DNA of 64,000 nucleotides. Source: Saccharospirillum impatiens DSM 12546. Lineage in GTDB: Bacteria > Pseudomonadota > Gammaproteobacteria > Pseudomonadales > Natronospirillaceae. The notes beneath the pieces are model-generated. The model saw only the letters and a program-made list of their open reading frames with translations. It was not told where the DNA came from and ran no database searches. The DNA is taken from assembly GCF_000423605.1 (NCBI RefSeq), contig NZ_KE384061.1:30322-94321 (forward strand), in the 5' to 3' direction. Position 1 is the stretch's first letter; the number at the start of each line of letters is the position of its first letter. The translations under genes and the position numbers were made by a program. Below are positions 26,955 through 34,659 of this stretch, piece by piece.

Positions 26955-28013
26955 ATGGCGAACTTTGACGACTTTATTGATCTGCTGAAAGTGCTGATCC
27001 GGGAACCCAGCGTGGTCGGGGCTGAACATTCGTTTTTCCGGGTGTTGCAGCGCGAACTGGAAGAGCGTGGCGCCAGGGTAACCTGGTATGAGGGTCTGCT
27101 GGTCGCCCAGGGCAACCAGCCCGATACAACCTATTTTTCAGCTCACATCGATCGCCATGGGCTGGTCTGCACCGGTCCGAACGAATTTCAGTACGCTGCG
27201 TTTGTCGCAGGCAGCCGGTCCGATCTGCTGGGCAATTCGGTCTCGGAAGAGCTAATGCGCAAAGTGGTCGACCGCTTTGTGAAGACGCCGTTGATGGCTT
27301 ATGAGCCCTGGTCGGGCGCTTATCGGGGCGGTGGCACCATTGTCGACAGTTTCATCTGCGAACATCGAAACAACCTGATTTTCAACGTCGATGGGCTCGA
27401 CCACCTGGTCGCCGGCACCCCGGTGGCGTTTCAGGACCGGCTGCTGAATCAGGACGGATTGATCAGTGGCCAACTGGACAACGTGCTAACCGCCGCCTGC
27501 CTGGTCCATCTGTTTTCGCTCGGCTACCAGGGCACGGCCTTCTTTACGGCTCAGGAAGAGGCCGGTCGCAGCTGGCGCTACTTGCTGGAATGGTTCCGCC
27601 GCTTCGGTGGTTCGACCAACCAACTGGTCGTGGTCGATACAAGCCCCTACCCGGACCGAGCCAGCGCCGACGTGCAGGATGTCGTTTTGCGTCATCGCGA
27701 CGCCAACGCCGAGTTCAACGTCAGCACCACTCAGAATCTGGAAGCCCTGTGCCAGAGCGAGGGCATTCGCTACAGCTTCAAGGATGACTACATCGCCCAG
27801 CGCAATGCAGAGCTGGAGGCCAGTGGCCAGAAACCCCAGTCCCTCGGCAGCACCGAATTGGGCCGCATTACCGCCGCCTCCAACGGCCTGGTCCACGGCA
27901 CCACCCTGCAAATCCCCACCACCGGCTACCACACCATGCAGGAAACCGCTCAGGTGGCCGCCGTCCAGTCGTTTTTGCGGTTGCTTCAGGGGATTGGCCA
28001 CTGCGTGGCCTGA
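26955..28013 (+). CDS. M42-like metallopeptidase / deacylase family protein
   Basis: About 352 residues. Metal-ligand candidates appear in M28/M42 order: His in SAHIDRHG, Asp in SGQLDNVLT, Glu-Glu in TAQEEAG, Asp in VVVDTSPY and His in GYHTMQET near the C-terminus. This is the co-catalytic dizinc aminopeptidase arrangement. The start at 26955 is preferred; a frame from 26928 overlaps the previous gene. Substrate unknown. Confidence 0.82.
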   Translation: MANFDDFIDLLKVLIREPSVVGAEHSFFRVLQRELEERGARVTWYEGLLVAQGNQPDTTYFSAHIDRHGLVCTGPNEFQYAAFVAGSRSDLLGNSVSEELMRKVVDRFVKTPLMAYEPWSGAYRGGGTIVDSFICEHRNNLIFNVDGLDHLVAGTPVAFQDRLLNQDGLISGQLDNVLTAACLVHLFSLGYQGTAFFTAQEEAGRSWRYLLEWFRRFGGSTNQLVVVDTSPYPDRASADVQDVVLRHRDANAEFNVSTTQNLEALCQSEGIRYSFKDDYIAQRNAELEASGQKPQSLGSTELGRITAASNGLVHGTTLQIPTTGYHTMQETAQVAAVQSFLRLLQGIGHCVA

Positions 28014-28051
28014 CAGGCCCGTTGTTTTTGGTTGGTTGCCACGAGTTCGTT

Positions 28052-28173
28052 CCAGTGACTGGGTAGACCTGTGTGGGGTCGGCGTGAATCTGTCCATGGC
28101 GGTCCGACGTCTCGGGCCTAGGCCGCAACATCCATGTTGCGGACTTCCCCACACAGGTCTACCCAGTCACTGG
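28052..28173 (-). repeat. Long palindromic intergenic repeat, copy B
   Basis: A 122-bp element in reverse orientation relative to copy A. Its outer arms (starting CCAGTGACTGGGTAGACC) are perfectly complementary over 27 bp. The core hairpin CCGCAACAT-GG-ATGTTGCGG is at 28123-28142 (minus strand). Between CCTAGGC and CCATGGAC it has about 16 extra bases that can form a small hairpin (CCGA-GACG-TCGG). It lies between the convergent M42 and LysR genes. Confidence 0.9.
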
Positions 28174-28237
28174 CACTCGCGCTAGCGTCAATTCAAAAAC
28201 AACCATTTCTGTCTTTTGAGAGTGGCAGCCAAACCAA

Positions 28238-28350
28238 GTGCCAGATGCCGGGTAGGCCTCTCCGGGGAAGTCTGAGGCATGGATGCCGAAGCCTAGGCCC
28301 CATGGACGGGTTTACGCCGACCCCGGAGAGGCCTACCCGGCATCTGGCAC
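28238..28350 (+). repeat. Long palindromic intergenic repeat, copy C
   Basis: A 113-bp element whose 30-bp arms (starting GTGCCAGATGCCGGG, ending CCCGGCATCTGGCAC) are perfectly complementary. The core is the same, but the inner hairpin is reduced to GGCAT-GG-ATGCC (28276-28287). It is followed by CCTAGGC, CCATGGACGGG and TTTACGCCGACC. It lies 65 bp from copy B in the opposite orientation. Confidence 0.9.
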
Positions 28351-28372
28351 GAACCCCTGGGGCTACCAACCC

Positions 28373-29302
28373 TCATGTCCCATGGAAGTCCCACATTTCT
28401 GGCAGGAAGGTGGTTTGCATTTCGTGGATCAGCCACTTGCGGAAGGCGGCGACTTTGGGGCGCTTCAGGTAGCGCTCCGGGGCGACCAGGTAGTATGAGT
28501 AGGCCATCGGCAGCTCGAACGGGAAGACTTTGATCAGCCGGCCACTGATGATGTGGCTTTGCACCAGCGACTTGCGCGCCAGGCCGACAAAACCGCCGGC
28601 CAGGGTAATATCGATCAGCATTCGGGAATCTTCAATGGTCATCGCCACGTTAAAGCCCTCCCAGGGATACCCCTGCTGACGAACCCAGCGACCCCAGGGT
28701 TCTGGCTCGTAGTCCAGATCTTCCACGAGATCGACTGTCCGCAACCAATCCAGCGTCGCGCCTTCGGGCGGTACCATATCCGGCACGCAAACGGCCATCA
28801 GAGTGTCGTGCATCAGCCATTCTGAGACCAGACCCGGGTAACGACCGCTGCCAAAGCGCAACGCAACATCGGTTTCGCCATCAAAGGTATCAACATGGTG
28901 GGTTGGGTTCAGTACGACCCGATACTCGGGCTGGCGTTGGCGAAAGCTGCCCAGCCGGGGAGCAAGCCAGGCCGAAGCGAATGAGGGAATGACGGAGACT
29001 TTCAACCGGTCCGGGTTGGGGTCGGCGCGCAGCCGGGAGACGCCCGTGTTCAAGCTGGTGAAGGCTTCCTGAACGTAGGGCAGCAACGCATGCCCTTCAG
29101 GCGTCAACCGCACTTCCCGGTTCAACCGTTCAAACACCTTCACACCAAGATGCTCTTCCAGCGTTCGAATCTGATGGCTGACCGCCGCCTGGGTCACAAA
29201 CAAGTCTTCTGCAGCGAGCTTGAAACTCAGGTGTTCTGCGGCCAGTGCGAAGCAACGCAAGGTGTTCAGCGGCGGCAAACGGGCAATCGGCGAGTCGGAC
29301 AT
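28373..29302 (-). CDS. LysR-family regulator (GcvA-like)
   Basis: About 309 residues. The N-terminal HTH (LPPLNTLRCFALAAEHLSF... VTQAAVSHQIRTLEEHLGVKVFER) and the substrate-binding domain resemble the GcvA subgroup. It is divergent from a DUF1127 gene, and a 9-bp inverted repeat lies between them, as expected for a LysR-type operator. Start 29302 (ATG) is chosen over a GTG at 29311. It probably controls the DUF1127 gene and itself. Confidence 0.9.
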   Translation of the reverse strand: MSDSPIARLPPLNTLRCFALAAEHLSFKLAAEDLFVTQAAVSHQIRTLEEHLGVKVFERLNREVRLTPEGHALLPYVQEAFTSLNTGVSRLRADPNPDRLKVSVIPSFASAWLAPRLGSFRQRQPEYRVVLNPTHHVDTFDGETDVALRFGSGRYPGLVSEWLMHDTLMAVCVPDMVPPEGATLDWLRTVDLVEDLDYEPEPWGRWVRQQGYPWEGFNVAMTIEDSRMLIDITLAGGFVGLARKSLVQSHIISGRLIKVFPFELPMAYSYYLVAPERYLKRPKVAAFRKWLIHEMQTTFLPEMWDFHGT

Positions 29303-29318
29303 GAAGGGCACCCGGGAG

Positions 29319-29375
29319 TTCAGATAACCTCAGCTTACTTGAAATGCAATTTATATCAATTGTGGCTTATCTGAA
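29319..29375. promoter_or_regulatory. Inverted repeat in the LysR/DUF1127 divergent promoter
   Basis: TTCAGATAA (29319-29327) and TTATCTGAA (29367-29375) form a perfect 9-bp inverted repeat with 39 bp between. It is a candidate pair of regulator sites that could be bridged by a tetramer. The left arm is close to the LysR start codon. Confidence 0.5.
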
Positions 29376-29425
29376 ACTGCCGGACAATGCACTCATCATC
29401 CCACTGCCTGAACAGGAGGCGAATC

Positions 29426-29638
29426 ATGACTCAATATACGCTCAACACCCCATTGGCCTGCTGTGAAATCAGTTCACCAGCTCCTTTCGCTCAACGCTTG
29501 CTGGCGCAATTCAAGCGCTCCGTCATGCGCTACAAGACCCGTCAGGATCTGGCCAGCTTGCCAGATTATCGCCTGCGTGACCTGGGTCTGACCCGCGATC
29601 AGGTCGTGCGTGAGATCATCAAACCGATCTGGCGCTAA
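29426..29638 (+). CDS. DUF1127 small protein
   Basis: 70 residues; start chosen at 29426 because AGGAGG lies just upstream. The C-terminus (YKTRQDLASLPDYRLRDLGLTRDQV) is the DUF1127 motif of short Arg-rich proteins, some of which bind RNA or regulate metabolism. It is divergent from the LysR gene and followed by a strong hairpin. Confidence 0.88.
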   Translation: MTQYTLNTPLACCEISSPAPFAQRLLAQFKRSVMRYKTRQDLASLPDYRLRDLGLTRDQVVREIIKPIWR

Positions 29639-29658
29639 AAAAGACGTCATCTTTATGT

Positions 29659-29677
29659 GCCCCGCCAGCGGCGGGGC
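29659..29677 (+). terminator. GC-rich hairpin after DUF1127
   Basis: GCCCCGCC-AGC-GGCGGGGC, a strong 8-bp stem with a 3-nt loop, 20 bp after the stop. It is followed by TCACGAAAAG rather than a T-run, so it may work together with the next hairpin. Confidence 0.5.
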
Positions 29678-29682
29678 TCACG

Positions 29683-29716
29683 AAAAGCCCGCCGCTTACT
29701 CAGCCGCGGGCTTTTT
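29683..29716. terminator. Bidirectional terminator overlapping the DEAD-box stop codon
   Basis: AAAAGCCCGC (29683-29692) pairs with GCGGGCTTTT, giving a U-run on both strands. The loop holds the leftward helicase stop codon at 29696, so the terminator is built into the end of that gene while also serving the rightward DUF1127 transcript. Confidence 0.75.
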
Positions 29717-31024
29717 GCGTTTCATGGGTTTATAACCGCCATCGCGGTCTTCGGCCGGCCCACTGGGCCGGCTTGGGCGCGGGCCTGACTTGGCGGGCTT
29801 TTTAACCTTGGCTTTGTCTTTGCCTTTCGCCTTTTTCGGTTTCTTCTTACCGTAAGCCTTGCCGGATGCCCGAACTTTGGCAGGCCCCTGGTAGGTGCTG
29901 GTGAGGCCAGGCAGGGTGGTTTTACCGAAACCCGCGCCCAGGTATTTATGAATGCGGGCCATCAGATCCCATTCGTTCGGGCCGACCAGGCTGACTGCCC
30001 TGCCCGGTTGACCGGCACGTCCGGTACGGCCTACCCGGTGCAGGTATTCGTCACCCTTGCGCGCCAGATCAAAGTTCACCACCAGTTCTACACTGGGCAA
30101 ATCCAGCCCGCGTGCGGCGACGTCGGTTGTGACCAGCACTTTGTACTTGCCGCTGCGCATCCCACTGACGACTGCGTTGCGCTCTTCCTGGGTCAGGTTG
30201 CCGTGCAACAGACCACAGCGGCGGGTACCGCTGAGCAATAAAGAGTGCAGCCGTTCCGCTTTCACAATGGTGTTGGTAAAAATAATGACTTGCTGATTCG
30301 GGGCTTCGTCCAGCAGGGCGTGAATCAGCTTTTCCTTGAAGGTGTCGTCGTGCGCCAGTATGTATTGCTGGCGAATGTTCTCCGGCACCGAGCGCGAGGC
30401 ATGCAGCGAAATGGTTTCTGGCTCGTGCAGCAGCTTTTTGGCCATGGCCAGCACACCGCCGTGCTCCAGCGTGGCGGAGAAAAGCAATGTCTGACGCGTC
30501 GGCGAGCAATGTTCGGTAATGGCGATAACATCATCCCGGAAGCCCATGTCGAGCATGCGGTCGGCTTCGTCGAAAATCAGGAATTCGATATCAGACAGTT
30601 CAAGGCTGCGCCGTTCCAGATGCTCTTTTAACCGGCCCGGTGTGGCGATCAGAATGTCCGGCGTTTTGCGCAGTTCCGCAGCCTGTTCCTGAAACGAGGC
30701 GCCGCCGGTAATACTCAGACTGGTTACGTTGGTGGCACTGCCGAGCTGGCGACACACTTGTTGAATCTGACGGGCCAGCTCACGCGTCGGTGCCAGTATC
30801 AGTGCCCGAATGCCGGTATTGGGCGACGAACGACGATTGAACATCGACACCATCGGCAGCACGAACGCCACCGTTTTACCGCTGCCGGTCTGGGCACTGA
30901 CCATCAGGTCTTTACCATCCAGAATGCGAGGAATAACGGCTTCCTGCACATCGGTGGCTTCATGAATGCCGTGCTTGGTTAATGCAGCGGAAAGCGGTGG
31001 GGCGATGTCTAATTCATCAAACAC
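29696..31024 (-). CDS. DEAD-box ATP-dependent RNA helicase (RhlE-like)
   Basis: About 442 residues. Motifs: Q motif (FDELDIAPPLSAALTKHGIHEATDVQ), I AQTGSGKT, Ia APTRELARQI, II FDEADRMLDMGF, III FSATLEH, IV VIIFTNT, V TTDVAARGLDLP, VI HRVGRTGRAG. A Lys/Pro-rich basic tail (~390-442) probably binds RNA. The GTG at 31024, with AAGG 10 nt upstream, is chosen because the conserved domain begins there; a longer frame to 31180 would be read through the palindromic repeat and is unlikely. It probably acts in ribosome assembly or cold adaptation. Confidence 0.92.
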   Translation of the reverse strand: MFDELDIAPPLSAALTKHGIHEATDVQEAVIPRILDGKDLMVSAQTGSGKTVAFVLPMVSMFNRRSSPNTGIRALILAPTRELARQIQQVCRQLGSATNVTSLSITGGASFQEQAAELRKTPDILIATPGRLKEHLERRSLELSDIEFLIFDEADRMLDMGFRDDVIAITEHCSPTRQTLLFSATLEHGGVLAMAKKLLHEPETISLHASRSVPENIRQQYILAHDDTFKEKLIHALLDEAPNQQVIIFTNTIVKAERLHSLLLSGTRRCGLLHGNLTQEERNAVVSGMRSGKYKVLVTTDVAARGLDLPSVELVVNFDLARKGDEYLHRVGRTGRAGQPGRAVSLVGPNEWDLMARIHKYLGAGFGKTTLPGLTSTYQGPAKVRASGKAYGKKKPKKAKGKDKAKVKKPAKSGPRPSRPSGPAEDRDGGYKPMKRKKPAAE

Positions 31025-31105
31025 TGAGTGAATACCTTCTTGATCAGTCGGGCGAGCTTGTTGGCAGCGAGTATAACAGAGACAGGAATTCAGACGACTG
31101 CTTAG

Positions 31106-31295
31106 TAGCTCAAGCATCGGAGTTCGCGACAAACCGAGTGCCGGGTGTCGGGTGTACCTATCCGGGGAAGTCCGCAACATGGATGTTGCGGTCTAGGCCC
31201 CATGGACGGGTTTACGCCGGCCCCGGATAGGTACACCCGACACCTGGCACGGATTACTGGCAACTCAATGAAACTGAACTCCGATGCTTGAGCTA
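31106..31295. repeat. 20-bp outer inverted repeat enclosing palindromic copy D
   Basis: TAGCTCAAGCATCGGAGTTC (31106-31125) is repeated as its exact complement at 31276-31295. The two arms bracket copy D, so the whole 190 bp can fold as a nested palindrome. The arms are not part of the shared core. Confidence 0.85.
31138..31250 (+). repeat. Long palindromic intergenic repeat, copy D
   Basis: A 113-bp element in the same orientation as A and C. The 30-bp arms start GTGCCGGGTGTCGGG and pair with one mismatch. The perfect inner hairpin CCGCAACAT-GG-ATGTTGCGG is at 31172-31191, then TCTAGGCCCCATGGACGGG and TTTACGCCGG. It lies in the divergent space between the helicase and DUF533 genes, so it cannot be only a terminator. 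Confidence 0.9.
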
Positions 31296-31392
31296 GAAAC
31301 AGAACCCTGTCAGGTAAAAGTTCCGTCAGCCCAATGATGTCGATCTGAATAACCGCTAGATTAAGCGAATCATCCTGTTCAGAGGTTTATAA

Positions 31393-32106
31393 ATGATTAC
31401 GCGTGGCTTAATTGACCAGTTAATGAAGTCCGGTTCCGACCTGATGCAAAATCCCTCGGTTGGTCAGGCAAAGACCGCCGCGACCGACAAGGCATCGCAG
31501 TTGTCGGGCCTGCTCGGTGGCAATGCGGGCAGTTTGCTGTCCGGTGCCGGCGGCGGGCTATTGGCCGGTGGCGCCCTGGGCATGTTGCTGGGCAACAAGA
31601 AGCTGCGCAAAACCGGCGGCAAACTGGCCATGTACGGGGGTGTTGCGGCGCTGGGTGCGGTGGCGTTCAAGGCCTATCAAAATTACCAGCAAAAACAGTC
31701 CAGCGCGCCTCAGGGAACCCCGGAAACCCTGGACCGCTTGCCCGATGCCCAGGCCGAACAGCATAGCCAGGCAATTCTGCGAGCCGTTATTGGTGCAGCC
31801 AAGGCCGATGGCCACGTCGACGACAAGGAGCGCGCCCTGATCGATGGTGAAATCGCAAAGCTGAGTGGCGATGCCGAGCTGACTGACTGGTTTGACCGGG
31901 AGCTACGCAAGCCGCTCGACCCGACCGACATAGCCAGCTCAGCCAAAACGCCGGAAATGGGGGCCGAAATGTATCTGGCCAGTTTACTGGTGGTCGATGA
32001 GCAGAATTATATGGAAAAAGCCTACCTGACTGAACTGGCCCGTCAGTTGAAGCTTGACCCGGTATTGGTTACTGAGCTGGAGTCCCAGGTCGTTGGCGTG
32101 AGCTGA
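31393..32106 (+). CDS. DUF533 (YebE-type) inner-membrane-associated protein
   Basis: 237 residues. A Gly-rich hydrophobic segment (GGNAGSLLSGAGGGLLAGGALGML, ~43-66) and a second segment (GGVAALGAVAFKAY, ~80-93) precede a TerB-like helical domain (AILRAVIGAAKADGHVDDKERALI... YLASLLVVDEQNYMEKAYLTELARQL). This is the DUF533/YebE arrangement. Function is unknown; tellurite or envelope stress is sometimes suggested from the TerB fold. Confidence 0.88.
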   Translation: MITRGLIDQLMKSGSDLMQNPSVGQAKTAATDKASQLSGLLGGNAGSLLSGAGGGLLAGGALGMLLGNKKLRKTGGKLAMYGGVAALGAVAFKAYQNYQQKQSSAPQGTPETLDRLPDAQAEQHSQAILRAVIGAAKADGHVDDKERALIDGEIAKLSGDAELTDWFDRELRKPLDPTDIASSAKTPEMGAEMYLASLLVVDEQNYMEKAYLTELARQLKLDPVLVTELESQVVGVS

Positions 32107-32116
32107 CCGCCGCCGG

Positions 32117-32887
32117 TCAGGCGTACAACAGGCCGTACAAACCCCGCAAAAACATGCTGGCCCCTGTGGCCAGCAACACCATCAGCACCACCCGCGCAAA
32201 AACCGCCGGAGACATCCGCTCTCTTAACCGCTGACCGAGCAGCATACCGAGCACCGCCGGAATAAACAGCAGCACTGACATCAGGCCATCGTAGGGGGTT
32301 ACCAGCCCCTGAGTACCCAGGCCAATGGCCAGAACCAGGGTTCCGCTGAACAACACGAAACTGGTCGCGAAAATAAACTCCAGCTTTTTCAGGCCGGAAG
32401 CAATTAATACCTGCAATGCCGGAAACCCGAAAAACGAGGTCAGACCGCCAAAGAGTCCGCTGAAAAAACCACTGATCAGGTAATAGCGTGTCTTCTTCTC
32501 GGCGGTTACGGTCAGCGGCCTGGCCAATTGAGCGGCTATCGATAACACCATCACACCCCCCAGTGCGATGGACAGCCAATGCGTATTTAATCGGGACAAC
32601 AGTTGCATGGTGAACGCCATGGTCACCAGCAGTACCAGCACCATCAGCCAGATGCTCTGCAAAATCCGCCAGTGCCGGCGCGCCTGAAACAACTGCACCA
32701 GGTTGGTGGCGAAACCCGAGGCCAGCACCCAGCCCATGGCCTGGGTAATGGGTACATTAAATAAAATGGTCGACGCCGGTATCGCGATGAAGGGCATGCC
32801 GAAACCCGATATTCCTTTCACCATGCCCGAGGCCAGAAAGATCAGAATAAGCCAGGGCAACAGTGACAGCAGGGTCTCAAAGGTCAT
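32117..32887 (-). CDS. TauE/SafE-family membrane transporter
   Basis: About 256 residues with 7-8 hydrophobic segments. The opening FLASGMVKGISGFGMPFIAIPA and the second-half repeat GFFSGLFGGLTSFFGFPALQVL are the TauE/SafE (sulfite/organosulfonate exporter) duplicated motif. The substrate is unknown. The start is uncertain: ATG at 32887 begins directly before the first TM; ATG at 32953 adds 22 residues. It converges with the DUF533 gene, 10 bp apart. Confidence 0.87.
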   Translation of the reverse strand: MTFETLLSLLPWLILIFLASGMVKGISGFGMPFIAIPASTILFNVPITQAMGWVLASGFATNLVQLFQARRHWRILQSIWLMVLVLLVTMAFTMQLLSRLNTHWLSIALGGVMVLSIAAQLARPLTVTAEKKTRYYLISGFFSGLFGGLTSFFGFPALQVLIASGLKKLEFIFATSFVLFSGTLVLAIGLGTQGLVTPYDGLMSVLLFIPAVLGMLLGQRLRERMSPAVFARVVLMVLLATGASMFLRGLYGLLYA

Positions 32888-33021
32888 GTAGAGATCGCTT
32901 AGCGTTTTAAAAAGAGGAGAAAGACTACCGGTTAATACAGGAATTTCCAGCATTCAGCCCGGCACAGAGCGTTGCACGGCCTATACCCGGCGTCTGTCGG
33001 ATGCCTGGGGGAAGTTAACGC

Positions 33022-34119
33022 TTACTGGCCCTGTTCAAACACCGCATCGGCAATGGCCATACTGGCCGTCAGCCCTGGCGACTCGATACCAAACAGATTG
33101 ATCAGCCCCTGGTGCTCTGCGCAGTTATAGCCTTGCAACAGAAAATCGTCATTAATAACATCGCCCACCTTCACCTTCGGTCGCACCCCCGCATAAGCAG
33201 GTACCAGCTTGCTGGCATCAAGGCCGGGCAGGTAGGTTTGCACGGCACTGGCAAATCGACCAGCCTGTGCCGGGTCGACTTCGTAGTCGGGCACATCGGT
33301 GTCGAGGAAGGTGACGTCGGGCCCGAATCGGGGTTGGCCGTTCAGATCCAGTGTCAGATGAATGCCGAGCCCGCCGGCTTCCGGCGTCGGGTACAGCAGG
33401 TGCGATACCGGTAAACGGCCGCTGTAACCGAAATAACAGCCCTTTGCGTAAGCGGCTTCCGGTAAATCGGCAATGGCCGGAGTGACCGACCGGGCGACGG
33501 TCAGTGCCCCCAAACCGGCGGCGTTAATCACCCGCCCGGCATCAATGACCGAGCGCTCGCCTTCGCTGTCGACAACCGACACTTGCCAGTGATCTCCACT
33601 GCGCTCAAGTTTTTCCACCCGATGATGACAAACAACATCCCCGTCATGTGCTTCAATATCGGCCTGAAAAGCGGTCATCAACGCATGAGAATCGATAATG
33701 CCGGTTTTGGGTGACCAGAGCGCGCTGCGACAGGACACGGCAGGCTCCCGCTCGGCGACCTGTTTCTGCGCAAGCGACTCAAGCGAGACACCATTGGCGG
33801 CGGCATTCGCTTGCAACTGCTCAAGCTTCGCTTCACCCGCTTCATCGGTGGCCAGAATCAGTTTGCCCGGCAAACCATAGGGGACATGCCGGTCCTGGCA
33901 ATAGGCCACCAGTTGCTCATATCCCTGCACACAGAGGCGCGCTTTGAGTGAGCCCGGGCGGTAGTAGATGCCGGCATGCAACACTTCGGAGTTACGTGAA
34001 CTGGTTTCCTGGCCGGGCGTCGGGTGCTGCTCCAGCACCAGCACGGACTGGCCGGCCAGAGCAAAGCGACGGGCGATGGCGAGGCCGACCACACCGGCCC
34101 CGATGACAATGACATCCAT
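33022..34119 (-). CDS. FAD-dependent oxidoreductase, L-2-hydroxyglutarate dehydrogenase (LhgO)-like
   Basis: About 365 residues of the DAO fold. The N-terminal dinucleotide motif is VIGAGVVGLAIARRFALAG, then SSRNSEVLHAGIYY, which is the LhgO/YgaF motif. AGVRPKV and the C-terminal FGIESPGLTASMAIA complete the FAD domain. It would oxidise L-2-hydroxyglutarate or a related hydroxy acid. The start at 34119 is chosen because the fold begins there. It lies 74 bp after the SirB2-like gene on the same strand. Confidence 0.85.
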   Translation of the reverse strand: MDVIVIGAGVVGLAIARRFALAGQSVLVLEQHPTPGQETSSRNSEVLHAGIYYRPGSLKARLCVQGYEQLVAYCQDRHVPYGLPGKLILATDEAGEAKLEQLQANAAANGVSLESLAQKQVAEREPAVSCRSALWSPKTGIIDSHALMTAFQADIEAHDGDVVCHHRVEKLERSGDHWQVSVVDSEGERSVIDAGRVINAAGLGALTVARSVTPAIADLPEAAYAKGCYFGYSGRLPVSHLLYPTPEAGGLGIHLTLDLNGQPRFGPDVTFLDTDVPDYEVDPAQAGRFASAVQTYLPGLDASKLVPAYAGVRPKVKVGDVINDDFLLQGYNCAEHQGLINLFGIESPGLTASMAIADAVFEQGQ

Positions 34120-34193
34120 GATTTTACTGCCTGAAATAACATTGGAGAATACTAGTGTACTTGATCCCGGGAGTCTCGGCACAGACCTGCCCG

Positions 34194-34574
34194 TCAAAGA
34201 CCTGGCAACACCGACCTGGTGATCGCGACCGCAACCATATAGCCAAATACACTCAGCGCCAGCACCGCATATATCGCTCTGCTGGCGGGCGTTTTACCCC
34301 GCTTAATCGCCATGGTACCGAGCAGAATGTAAACCACCAGTGCTGACAATTTGGCCATCAACCAGGGCATTTCATGGGGCCACACCCGGAGGATCGACAG
34401 CATCCAGACCCCCATCGTCAGCAACAACGTATCGACAAGATGAGGGGCGACGCGAGCCCACCGGTGTTGTAGCCAGTTTGCTTCCAGTACCGATGCGATG
34501 GCTCGCAGAACAAATAAGCCGACGCTTAACAGCGCAAGCGTGACATGAACATCACGAATCATTAAGTAAGACAT
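34194..34574 (-). CDS. SirB2-family membrane protein
   Basis: About 126 residues with four hydrophobic segments. MSYLMIRDVHVTLALLSVGLFVLR, the His/Pro-containing loops (APHLVDTLLLTMG) and LMAKLSALVVYILLG fit the SirB2 'invasion gene expression up-regulator' family, whose true function is unclear. AGGTGG precedes the ATG at 34574. It is divergent from nnrS and so shares the NsrR-regulated intergenic region. Confidence 0.82.
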   Translation of the reverse strand: MSYLMIRDVHVTLALLSVGLFVLRAIASVLEANWLQHRWARVAPHLVDTLLLTMGVWMLSILRVWPHEMPWLMAKLSALVVYILLGTMAIKRGKTPASRAIYAVLALSVFGYMVAVAITRSVLPGL

Positions 34575-34604
34575 GACTACCACCTGACAACCCCTACACC
34601 AGCA

Positions 34605-34645
34605 TTGTAACGCACCTTTACAAAGATGTATTATACATGCCTCTT
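34605..34645 (+). promoter_or_regulatory. nnrS promoter with NsrR site
   Basis: TTGTAA (34605-34610) and TATTAT (34629-34634) form a sigma-70 promoter with an 18-bp spacer. The 23-bp NsrR-type site is at 34623-34645: AAGATGTATTA, one base, then ACATGCCTCTT, against the E. coli 11-1-11 consensus AAGATGYATTT-N-AAATRCATCTT. It covers the -10, the expected position for nitric-oxide-relieved repression. Confidence 0.7.
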
Positions 34646-34659
34646 TTAAGGAGTTCATC

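Noticed and set aside
31025-31180. N-terminal extension of the DEAD-box helicase to 31180
   Set aside because: The extra residues would be encoded by the palindromic repeat copy D and show no helicase similarity; the conserved Q motif begins at the GTG at 31024.
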